Assembly: GCA_963682025.1 (NCBI GenBank)
Contig: OY821520.1
Coordinates: 135,540,738 to 135,604,737, forward strand
DNA from: Cordilura impudica
Lineage: Eukaryota > Arthropoda > Insecta > Diptera > Scathophagidae
Reading direction: 5' to 3'
DNA: 64,000 bases
Each line of letters opens with the position of its first letter. Position 1 is the first letter of the stretch. The notes below the pieces were generated by a model. It worked only from the letters and a program-made list of their open reading frames with translations. It was not told the DNA's origin and searched no databases. The translations under genes and the position numbers were made by a program. Positions 54,459 to 64,000 of the stretch are shown piece by piece.

Positions 54459-56639
54459 TATATGAAATTTTATAGCATGTTTTTGGGCCATATCTTGGCG
54501 CAATGATGCCCGATTTACCCCATTTTTAACACCAACCTGCTCGAAATAATCGCAAACCCATGTGAATAGTATATTTTGTGATTGAGAGTGTTTTTAAGAG
54601 ACATGAAGATAAACGGACACTGCTATATCGGCTCGAGTTGAAATAAAAATCAAAAACATATGTACTTTATGGGGCACAACAATGTTTTTTAAAAAATCTG
54701 TCATTGCAAAAATCAATTATTTATTTTTTCATTTAAAATAAAGAAAATTATATTAATTGTAAAACCTAAATTTTTATTATATTAATAATACTCGAGAGCC
54801 CGATTAAGGGACATTGTATATTCAAAATGTTATTATTACTAGTTGTTTATTATAGTATAATTACAATTATTGTAAATAAATAAACTTGAAAAAAAAAAAA
54901 AATGGGGTCGCAAATTCATACTTCGATGTGCTACAAACGGAATCACAAACTGGTATAAATACCCTCTTTAGATTGAGGTGGTGGGTATAAAAATTACTTT
55001 TATTTCTGGTCGAAAAGGTAAGAATTAAAATTAAGAATTAAGCATTTTCAGAAGAGTAGTTGACAAGGAATTAGTTCTCCGACATTTACTTCTATATGCT
55101 TTATTTTGTTAAAAAATGTTGAGATAACTGTTTTTTCCCTTTGATTTTGACAGCTATTGGCATATCTCCCTATTAGAGCTGAAGTTAAATTCGAGTAATT
55201 GCTCCATCGCTTCATCATAACGATTATACCATGCACGATTCATGTCTGTTTCCGAAAATTGAGGGTTAATTTTTTTAATTTTTAGCATACATATATAATT
55301 TCATATGGACATTTTAGTGTGTGCATGAATGTGGTAAACTTTAACAATATGACTCATGTGTTCACAAGCTGTGTGTGTTTGTGACAAAGACATTGAGCTA
55401 AACCAGTATTCAATAGATTTGGTATTTGTCTACGTTTATTGAACCAGAATTTGCATGTTGCAAATTTGTAAACTAGAACACTGAACGTTAGGGATACTAT
55501 TATAAACTCGGTCAATGCTAACATGACACAAATATGTATAAAGTATTGGAGTAGATTTTAGTGAATCACTCAACGATAGATTATAAATTGAAAATGTAAG
55601 AAACCATAATTCAAACAACAAACTGATCAGAAGTAGATTTCTATTTTACAACAACACGGTATACACAACAACATATATAGGCCATCTTATGAACAAATTC
55701 ATATTTTTTTCATATTAATTCCCTTTCTGGTGCTTTTATATTTAATTTTTTACATTATCTTTTATATTTTTCTTTTAAGCAGTTTTCTGTTCTGAAAAAC
55801 ATGTGTAGCATATTATAACTAATTTTCATAAAACGGATCCGGTAACTGTTATAATGCGTTTGCCTTTACGTTAACTCCGAATGCCGAGGCGCCAATTAAA
55901 AGAATAAAAAGTAAGTGAGTAATATAAGAAGAAGCATTCCTTTTTGATGTTCAGTTACCTTTCTGGAACTAAAATGTACAATATGTAGAATTGTAATTAA
56001 TTTAAGTAAAACCTTTACAATGTTTTTTTTTTTTTAAAAAATAATTAAAAAAAATTTTAAATTAAATAAAATTCCATAACAATATATTGAATCTATATTA
56101 TAATTTTGTTCGAATAATTTTTTAAAATTCATTTAATATTACTTTGGGTCTTAATTTAAGGGAGGAGTAAGGTTTTAAAACCATTTTTTGTTGCATTTTA
56201 TTCTGAATCTAAAAATTTCGAGAGTGTTTTATTAAAATTTCTAGTAAATCAGAGCAAAACTAAAGAAGATATAACGTTTCCAGCGACCGGCCTCATACGA
56301 TATATCATATATAAATCAGTTTTTAAAAAACTTTAAATCGATTTTCTCGCAAATAAATTTTTGAAGTCCGTGAACATCGTACCTCAAAAGGTACTTGGCC
56401 GATTCTTTTGAAATTTTACACACTATTTCTACACATAAATCACCAGTACCATCGAAGAGTTTTTTTTTATTTTCCATTTTCTTCCCCAAATTTTAAAAAA
56501 CAAATTCCCGAAATTTTATGCAACAAATCGTGTTTTTCACTTCAAAATGCTGCAAAAAAAAAAAAAAAAATAAAAAAATTAAAAAAACTCTTCGGCATTA
56601 CCTCGGGAACATATCACCATTTAAATGCATTTCGATTTT
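54459..56639. other. No gene; one retroposon-like poly-A end at 54875-54901
   Basis: AATAAATAAA followed by an A14 run at about 54877-54901 looks like the 3' end of a plus-strand retroposon insertion, but no body could be identified upstream. The rest is AT-rich with no recognised ORF or repeat. Confidence 0.4.
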
Positions 56640-57538
56640 TATACCCTCTACACCTCAGTTGCAGAGGGTATATATAGGTTTGTCATTCCGTTTGTAACGC
56701 ATCGAAATAAGTTCCTGAGACCCCAAAAAAATATATTTTCTTGATCCTTATAACAAGGGAAGTTGATTTACCGATGACCGTCTGTCCGTCTCTCCGTCTG
56801 TCTGTGGAAATCACGATCACGCCGTCAATATATAAGCTAGACCGTTCGTTTTTGTATAAAATCGTTTACTAATATCCCAGAGGAATTGCTATTTAAAATC
56901 GTCAAAATCGGTCAAAGGGTTCACGAGCTATGAATGAAACTTTGAAAAAACTCTTGAAAAAATAAAATTTTTCAGAGTGTTTGTTGTTTTTCTTAAGATA
57001 TGTTGTATATGTTGTAATTCTTCGTATTGTTGAAGTCATTACAGTTGTGTGTATATTAATACTGCACGTGTCACATTGGCCTAAGCAAGTTTTACCACAT
57101 ATTTTTTTATCATTAAAATTAAAAATTAATAAAAATGAAAAATGGAAAATGAAAAATGAAAAATGTAAAATGGAAAATGAAAAATGGAAAATGAAAAATT
57201 AAAAATGGAAAATTGAAAATGAAAAATGAAAAATGAAAAATGAAAAACGAAAAATGAAAAATGGAAAATGGAAAATGAAAAATGAAAAATCGAAAATGGA
57301 AAATGAAAAATGAAAAGTGGAAAATGAAAAATGAAAAGTGGAAAAAGAAAAATGAAAAGTGGAAAATGAAAAATGGAAAATGAGAAATTAAAAATTAAAA
57401 ACTATAAATGAAAAACGAAAGATGAAAATTGAAGAGTGAAAAATAGAAAATGATAAATTCAAAATGGAAATTGAAAATGAAAAAGGGTGAGGGCATCAAA
57501 GATTCGGCCCAGCCGAATTTAACACTCATACATGTTTT
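56640..57538 (+). mobile_element. Dispersed element family B, copy 1, with minisatellite
   Basis: Starts with a hairpin TATACCCTCT..AGAGGGTATA (56640-56672), then TTTGTCATTCCGTTTGTAACG, a CCGTCTGTC tract, 'cacgatcacgccgtcaatat' and about 450 bp shared with 62279-62761. An A-rich minisatellite (57125-57485) follows. The end carries TTCGGCCCAGCCGAA and 'tttaacactcatacatgtttt'. Elements with this opening and ending are frequent in higher Diptera. No coding is seen. Confidence 0.75.
57125..57485 (+). repeat. AATGGAAAATGAAA minisatellite in family B copy 1
   Basis: Degenerate tandem repeats of 7-bp steps (AAAAATG, GAAAATG) mixed in varying order over about 360 bp. Frames through it give meaningless Lys/Asn/Met-rich peptides. 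Confidence 0.85.
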
Positions 57539-58800
57539 TATTTCACATGATCCCGTAACGAGTTATGATGTTCACCGCAAAACAACAACGCCTCCGGAGA
57601 TTCGCTGCTACGGAGTTATTTATTAAAATTTTTAACTGAAGTTAATAATCCAACATTGTTCATATCTTAAAAAAAAAAAATATGAAAATACGACATTTTT
57701 TCGATTTTAAAACCCCCCCTTAAATATTCTATAAATACAAATGCCAGAAGTAATTTAAAAGAAAAACGAATTAGAGAGTGAAAAGCTTTTGTCGTATGTC
57801 TATTGTACATCAGACAAACGAAATCTTAAATGGACTTCAATAAACGCCATTACAGGCATATTCCCTAAGAGGATATTAATTCCGCTGATATAGCAATAAT
57901 TGGGATGGATATATTTGCTCAGTCATCAAAGTCATTAGAGCATTTTACCTAAAAATATGAATACTTGGATCAAAAGATTTTTGGGAATTTTCTCTGATTT
58001 TTTGAAGATTAGTACGGAGTCGTGGAAACATAGTTTATTTCCCGTTGCCTTATTTTCACAAAACCAGATAAATCAACTTGCTACAGAAAATATCTGCATT
58101 AAAAGGTTTTAGCCTAAGTGACACTTTGATGAGCTTAAATTAAAAACAACCTAACTAACGGATTTAGTTTCATGTCTTTCACTCTTCAGAAGCTATTTAT
58201 ACGATTTTGTGAAAATAAAGCACCAGACTTAAAGAGAAAATAACAAATTTATTTTTAATAACTTAAAATTTTGTATATAATAGAGGTCTGCGATCCCGTA
58301 TCGACCTTCTAAAAATCTGAAAAAATTACCAAAATTTTTTGTGCCACAATGGACAAGACAACCTTTAATATGAGAATTTTAATATTTCAACAAACAACAC
58401 ACAGGCCAATACTATGTCAATATCGCCAAAACGATATTTCTTATAATTTATAGAAAACTAGCTGATGGCGAATTCGCAAATAATAATGTTTTCACTTATA
58501 ATAACTTATGATTATAGGTAAATATGAGTAAAAATATGAGTAAATCTTAACAGAATATGAAGCCAATCGGTCAAAATGTTTCGCAGCAAGAATTTTATGT
58601 AATAAAAATTTGTATAACTAAGTCTTGTATAAAAAAAAATCATGTGAGTCCGATCACAGGGGAGATGTATAAACATCTAGTATTTAAAGTTTTTTTTAAT
58701 GGCACTTTTTAAAATCAAACTGAAAGCATTATCTATGTATCACCTACACCAATCAACTGCAGGAATTCTGCACATATAAAAATAATTATTATTATTTATT
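57539..58800. other. No gene; AT-rich
   Basis: No supported ORF or repeat. A CTAG at 58669-58672 resembles the ending of Helitron 1 (CATCTAGTATTTAA), but no hairpin or start was found. Confidence 0.35.
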
Positions 58801-58829
58801 ATTTTAACCGGTTAATTTCATCTTTATTT

Positions 58830-60135
58830 TATAATTTTCATTTTCAATTTTTCGTCTCTCATTTTTCATTTTTTATTTTTCATTTGTCATTTTTTCATTA
58901 TTCATTTTTACTTTTATTTTTCATTTCTCATTTTTTGTTTTTCATTTTTTATTTTTTATTTTTCATTTTTAATTATTATTTTTCATTTTTTATTTTTCAT
59001 TTTTTTTAATTTTTTATTTTTCATTTTTCATTTTTCAATTTTCATTTTTTATTTTTAATTTTTTATTTTTAATTTTTCATTTCGTATTTTTCATCTTTTA
59101 TTTTTTTTTTATTTTTCATTTTTAACTTTTTATTTTTCTTTTTTTATTTAAAATTTTTCATTTTTAATTTTTATTTTTCATTTTTTTTTAATTTTTTATT
59201 TTTTATTTTTAATTTTTTATTTTTAATTTTTTATTTTTAATTTTTCATTTTGTATTTTTAATTTTTATTTTTTTTATTTTTGATTTTTCATTTTTTATTT
59301 TTCATTTTTCATTTTTTATTTTAAATTTTTTATTTTTAATTTTTCATTTTGTATTTTTAATTTTTTATTTTTTTTTATTTTTCATTTTTCAGTTTTCATT
59401 TTTTATTTTTCATTTTTAATTTTTCATTTTTCATTTTTTATTTAAAATTTTTTATTTTTCAAATTTTATTTTTCATTCTAATTTTTTATTTTTAATTTTT
59501 TATTTTTAATTTTTTATTTTTAATTTTTTATTTTTAATTTTTTATTTTTCATATTTTATTTTTCATTTTTAATTTTTTTATTTTTCATTTTTTATTTTTA
59601 ATTTTTCATTTTTCATTTTTTTTATTTTTTATTTTTTAATTTTTATTTTTTATTTTTTATTTTTTATCTTTATTTTTTAATTTTTTATTTTTCATTTTTT
59701 ATTTTTCATTTTTCATTTTTAATTTTTATTTTTCATTTTTTATTTTTCATTTTGCATTTTTCATTTTTGATTTTTAATTTTTTATTTTTCATTTTTAATT
59801 TTTTATTTTAATTTTTTATTTTTCATTTTTTATTTTTTTTTTTTATTTTTAATTTTTCATTTTTAATTTTTTATTTTTCATTTTTTATTTTAAATTTTTT
59901 ATTTTGAATTTTTTATTTTTCATTTTTAATTTTTTATTTTTTATTTTTTATTTTTCATTTTTAATTTTTCAGTTTTCATTTTGTATTTTTCATTTTTCAT
60001 TTTGCTTTTTCATTTTTTATTTTTTATTTTTATTGTTTATTTCTTATTTTTCCTTTTAAATTTTTTATTTTTAATTTTTTCTTTTTCATTTTTAATTTCT
60101 TATTTTTCATTTTTTATTTTGCATTTTCAAACAGT
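58830..60135. repeat. 1.3-kb T-rich array (TTTTTCATTTTTTATTTTTAAT type)
   Basis: Almost pure T/A with interspersed CATTTTT, TATTTTT and AATTTTT heptamer-like steps. It is roughly the opposite-strand counterpart of the family B minisatellites (AAAAATG steps), but no family B flanks were found on either side. Open frames rich in Phe inside are artefacts of the repeat. Confidence 0.85.
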
Positions 60136-60770
60136 CATTACAAATCAGAATTTTTTCACCAATACAATCATAAGGTTCACCGATTTTTTCTTACGCTCAC
60201 ATGTTACGCTGTTTTTGTGATTGTATAGTGAAATAGAAATTTACCCCCTGCGCGTATAGATGTTTACAGTTTACACATAAAAAAAAGAAAAAAACAAATC
60301 CTAAAATTTTTTTTATATAAAATTTGACTCTGCTTGAGCTTGGCATAAAATTATATAAATATATATATATAAATAAATTTTTTTTATATAAATTTTTCTT
60401 TTAATATGGGATAATATGCACCACATAGAAATAAGTCTAACCCTAATTAATATTGACATCCTCTATAACCTCGGTTGCCAATCTTCCTTGTCCAAAATTT
60501 TATTTATTACTACTATTTTTCTTTTTTCAAAAACCAAAATCGATTGTCTCTTAAAAATAAAAACATCAACGAAATAGCTAAAGATTACAATTAAAAACTT
60601 AAATAATTTTTTGTTTGTTTATTACTTGCAACAAATTTGTTTTAAGACTTTAGACGCTTTTAAAAACTATTCGCATCTCAGCTGCACCCTAAACACTTAA
60701 AAATGTAACACTTAAGGCTTTACCTCCTCTTCTCCTCTGCTCCTCTGGTCGTCGACGTTTCATTCTTAGT
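60136..60770. other. Probable 3' UTR side of the minus-strand exon
   Basis: Non-coding. On the minus strand AATAAATAAAAT at about 60492-60503 is a plausible polyadenylation signal for the exon ending at 60771. A short block at 60720-60760 rich in CTCCTCT is the only compositional feature. Confidence 0.35.
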
Positions 60771-61071
60771 TTAGTAAATGCATTCACCCAACAAATCACA
60801 TTCTCCTCTCTCCAATGGTTTTAACCACAATGGATTATAGTTGGGACACAATTTACGATGTATGGGTATTTTAATTTGTACGGGTGTTATGGGAGCACCC
60901 TCCCACTGATAGCCATCGAAACGAAAACCGTCTGATTTGTTGCATTGCATACTAAGTGGTTCCTGTATATACATCGTATACAATTGGTCGACTCGCGGTT
61001 GTGTCCACTTGATGTTGTGAAAGTTTTTTGAACGTGCACCATTTAAACGTATACCATGCTGATGCTCCTTC
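60771..61071 (-). CDS. Terminal coding exon of an unrecognised host gene
   Basis: Minus strand. The acceptor is 'ttatttgtatttgcAG' (61073-61072), with the exon from 61071 to the TAA at 60771. The 99-codon frame starts KEHQHGIRLNGARSKNFH and includes WTQPRVDQLYTMYIQEP, FRFDGYQWEGAP, KIPIHRKLCPNYNPLWLKPL and a Cys-containing end GECDLLGECIY. Composition is balanced, with several Trp, Cys and Pro and no low complexity, unlike neighbouring chance frames. The polypyrimidine acceptor fits an exon. I do not recognise the family. Upstream exons should lie at higher coordinates, beyond intervening repeats or outside the window. It appears intact. Confidence 0.6.
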
Positions 61072-61375
61072 CTGCAAATACAAATAAGTAGAAGTGCATC
61101 GTTAGCGTGTAATAGTAGAGAAATTGTGTTACGTCATTTATGCTGTTTATAAGACTGTCCCTTATTTTTGGTTAAATTTATTTTAAGTTTATTAAAACTA
61201 TTGGTAAAAAGAAAGGGAGTTTACAACATAGTTTAGTAGTCAAATGTTAGATTTAATTACTCAGATGTGATATCGAATATCGGCTTATAAATTTTTGTTT
61301 ATTAATAAGGTTTCGTGACTAAACTTGAATCTGCTGTAAAACTTGTCGCGCAGAATGTAGTTAATTTTTATGAAA

Positions 61376-61870
61376 TAAATGTGCTACAAATTAAAAAAAA
61401 AATTGACTGCAGAAACGAAGCATGTTCTTTAACTAATCTGGGTGCGTTGAATTCAAATCTGGCATATAATTGGACTATCACGTCTTGTTCATTTTTCATC
61501 GCATGCTGGCAATACTGTAAAACAGTCAATACTGACACTACAATTTCACAATTATTAATATGACAGAAGCCCACATTCATTCTAAATCTTCACAATAGTA
61601 GCGTTTAAGCATGTCAGGAAGATCGTGTGTTACTGATTCAAGCTATTTTTGCTTTGTGTGTGGAGAATATTTGGTTGCAAAACAAAGGATATGCAATATC
61701 AGAAGCATTAACATATGCATATTTACCTTATTTTAGTTTTGCTGTCGGAAACTTGGACAAACTTTGGACACCGACAACGTTTTGCAATAGTTGCGGAACT
61801 GGTTTATACAAGTGGTCAAATGGCAAGAACAGCAACAGTTGTTTCAGCAGTGATGTCAACTTTTAAAACT
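61376..61870 (+). pseudogene. Family Z transposon, copy e, 5' end
   Basis: A leader of about 220 bp is shared with copy d (ACAAATTAAAAAAAA, CTGCAGAAACGAAG, ATGCTGGCAATACTGTAAAA). It is followed by FCFVCGEYLVAKQRICNIRS (about 61650) and, after a frame slip, FSFAVGNLDKLWTPTTFCNSCGTGLYKWSNG. Here both CxxC pairs of the N-terminal module survive, whereas copy d has lost one Cys. Similarity stops near 61830. The 5' terminus (about 61376, 'tgtgctacaaatt') is decayed relative to CACTGGTCTACAAATT in copy d. Confidence 0.65.
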
Positions 61871-62278
61871 TATTTATGTTATTTCTTAAAAAAAGGGTTT
61901 TTGTTTTCAAAAGCATTTGTTGTGCAACTTGTTAGTATTCATTAAAAATTGTCTTTAAAGGAAACTATCATCACAAAATAATGTGTAATTTTAAAATTGT
62001 TTTGAAGTTCTAAAAGTACAATATTAAATTTGTGGAAAAAATGGAGTTTAGAAGCAATGCTATGATTTTTTTGAGAGTATTTTTTTTTTTGTGGTGATTC
62101 TAGGAAAATATTTTTTTCGGCGGTCGAGATTATTTTCCGAGTTATGGGCCTCCAAAGTTTTGTCATTGAGTATCGGATTTCAGCAATATATACATCATTT
62201 GAAAGCACATAGAGTGCCTTTTATTTGATATTACAAAATCCGAAATCAATCAACCCGTTATGAACCTATACGGATTTT
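61871..62278. other. No gene recognised
   Basis: AT-rich sequence containing 'ccgagttatgggcctccaaagtttt', typical of old non-coding repeat DNA. No second copy occurs in the window. Confidence 0.35.
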
Positions 62279-62864
62279 TATACCCTCCACACCTCAGTGG
62301 CAGAGGGTATATACAGGTTTGTCATTCCGTTTGTAACGCATCGAAATAAATTCCTGAGGTCCCCAAAAAATATATTTTCTTATTCCTTATAACAAGGGAA
62401 GTTGATTTACCGATGACCGTCTGTCCGTCTGTCTGTGGAAAGCACGATCACGCCGTCAATATCTAAGCTAGACCGTTCTTTTTCCACAAAATCGTTTACT
62501 AACATCCCAAAGGAGTTACTGTTTAAAATCGTCTAAATCGGTCTAAGGGTTCACGAGCTATGAATGAAACTTTGAAAAAACTCTTGAAAAAATAAAATTT
62601 TTGAGTGTGTTTGTTGTTTTTCTTAAGATATGTTGTATATGTTGTAATTCTTCGTATTGTTGAAGTCATTACAGTTGTGTATGTATTAACACTGCACGTG
62701 TCACATTGGCGTAAGCAAGTTTTAGCACATATTTTTTTATCATTAAAATTAAGTATTAAAAATTAAAAATTAATAAAAATGAAAAGTGGAAAATGAAAAA
62801 TGGAAAATGGAAAATGAACAGTGGAAAATTGAAAAACTAAAGATGAAAAATGGAAAATGAAAAT

Positions 62865-62906
<42 letters not shown>

Positions 62907-63835
62907 AAAAATGAAAATTAAAAATTGAAAATCGGAAATGAAAAATGTAAAATGGGAAATGGAAAATGAAAAATGAAAAGTGGAAAATGAAAATGGAAAA
63001 TGAAAAATTAAAAATGGAAAATTAAAAAAGGATAATGAGAAATGGAAAATGGAACATGAAAAATGAAAATTGAAAAATGGAAAATGAAAAATGAATAATG
63101 GAAAATGGAAAATAGAAAATGAAAAATGCAAAATGGAAAATGAAAATTAAAAATGAAAAATGGAAAATGGAATATGGAAAATGAAAAATGAAAAATGGAA
63201 AATGGAAAATGAAAAATTAATAATTAAAATTGAAAAATGGAAAATGAAAAATGGAAAATGAAAAATGGAAAATGAAAAATGGAAAATGAAAAATGGAAAA
63301 CGGAAAACGGAAAATTAAAAATGGAAAATGGAAAACTAAAAATGAAAAATGAAAATTGAAAAATTGAAAAATGGAAAATGTGAAATGAAAAATGATAAGT
63401 GGAAAATGAAAAATGGAAAATGGAAAGTGAAAAATGGAAAATGAAAAATGAAAAAAGAAAAATGAAAAATGGAAAATGAAAAATTAAAAATTAAAAATGA
63501 AAGATGAAAAATGAAAAATGAAAATTTAAAAATGGAAAATGAAAAATGGAAAATTGAAAAACTAGAGATGAAAAATGGAAAATGGAAAATGGAAAATGAA
63601 AAATGAAAATTAAAAATTGAAAATCGGAAATGAAAAATGTAAAATGGAAAATGAAAAATTAAAAATGGAAAGTTAAAAATGGATAATGAGAAATGGAAAA
63701 TGGAACATGAAAAATGAAAAATGAAAATAGAAAAATGGAAAATGAAAAATGAAAATTGAAAAATGGAAAATGGAAAATGAAAAATGAATAATGGAAAATG
63801 GAAAATGAAAAATTCAAAATGGAAAATGAAAATTA
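62279..63835 (+). mobile_element. Dispersed element family B, copy 2, with expanded minisatellite
   Basis: The opening hairpin TATACCCTCC..AGAGGGTATA (62279-62311) and about 480 bp match copy 1. The A-rich minisatellite then runs from about 62762 to 63835, about three times longer than in copy 1. The expected end (TTCGG..CCGAA block) is missing because a family A repeat begins at 63836. Confidence 0.75.
62762..63835 (+). repeat. AATGGAAAATGAAA minisatellite in family B copy 2
   Basis: About 1.07 kb of GAAAATG/AAAAATG steps. Two longer sub-blocks are near-duplicates ('aactaaagatgaaaaatgg..' near 62836 and 'aactagagatgaaaaatgg..' near 63559, both followed by 'aaaattgaaaatcggaaatg'). This suggests a recent higher-order duplication with a period of about 720 bp. 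Confidence 0.85.
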
Positions 63836-64000
63836 ACAAGTAAGAAAATTATAGTCGGTCTAGACCGACTCTACGATACCCTATACCATGCGTTTAGAAA
63901 CCCTACCTCTTAGGCCCAACTAACTGGAAAAACCAAATTTGAGTGGGATTTTTATTAATTTTTTTGGCTGCAGATATGAAAAAGTTCATATCGGATGCTA
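63836..64000 (+). repeat. Dispersed repeat family A, copy 4, runs off the window
   Basis: ACAAGTAAGAAAATTATAG and the perfect palindrome AGTCGGTCTAGACCGACT (63853-63870) are followed by the family A body to the window end. It begins inside or at the edge of the family B minisatellite. Confidence 0.75.

Noticed and set aside
58600..58675. Possible Helitron 3' end (CATCTAGT)
   Set aside because: No GC hairpin before the CTAG and no TC start could be found.
62763..63839. Long Phe/Ile/His-rich frames on the minus strand
   Set aside because: They are translations of the GAAAATG minisatellite; similar frames arise at 59981-60220. No protein is implied.

Overview
The window is AT-rich, gene-poor eukaryotic DNA built almost entirely from nested, decayed transposable elements. 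Dispersed repeats carrying ACGG or CCGTCTGT tracts, an R1-type LINE ending in TAACC repeats, introns of about 60-100 bp and A^T-inserted Helitrons point to a dipteran, probably a cyclorrhaphan fly. The exact species cannot be told from the sequence. The only block that looks like a host gene is a last exon on the minus strand (60771-61071).

Layout. 1-5160: Helitron-type end repeats, a small MITE, a RING-finger ORF, a dispersed repeat (family A) and a tandem array. 5165-6866: a copy of an unclassified TIR transposon gene (here called family Z) cut by a Jockey-type LINE. 10265-11318: R1-like RNase H and LINE tail. 13200-14075: another LINE. 15547-16790: a perfect-stem hairpin, a tRNA-derived SINE and a second family A copy. 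16956-24059: a relict Transib, then a near-complete Transib (19260-24059) that contains a whole 1588-bp Helitron. 24060-27513: two more family Z copies. 27978-32818: the most complete family Z element, with both TIRs. 32819-41825: a direct segmental duplication enclosing a Helitron that retains the PIF1 helicase C-terminus and a broken Ty3/gypsy element. 42060-47410: a minus-strand Helitron whose Rep gene is split by a second Transib (42966-46211). 47411-49964: family A with an hAT inside. 53190-54458: a Jockey-type LINE and a family A fragment. 56640-63835: two family B elements carrying A-rich minisatellites, a 1.3-kb T-rich array, the host-like exon and another family Z fragment. 63836-64000: family A running off the end.

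Highlights. (1) Both Transib copies end in CACAGTG, a 23-bp or 22-bp spacer, then GCAAAAATC. This is the geometry of V(D)J recombination signals, with GC-rich 5-bp duplications CGTCG and TGGCG. (2) Family Z has CACTG-type TIRs with flanking TTA, an N-terminal CxxC module, a WRLFID motif that may hold the first catalytic Asp, an SDEQGER motif and an acidic tail. It occurs at least six times here in diverged subfamilies, and I cannot assign it to a named superfamily. (3) Several insertions can be dated against each other because an empty site is present in a second copy. None of the coding regions of the mobile elements looks intact.
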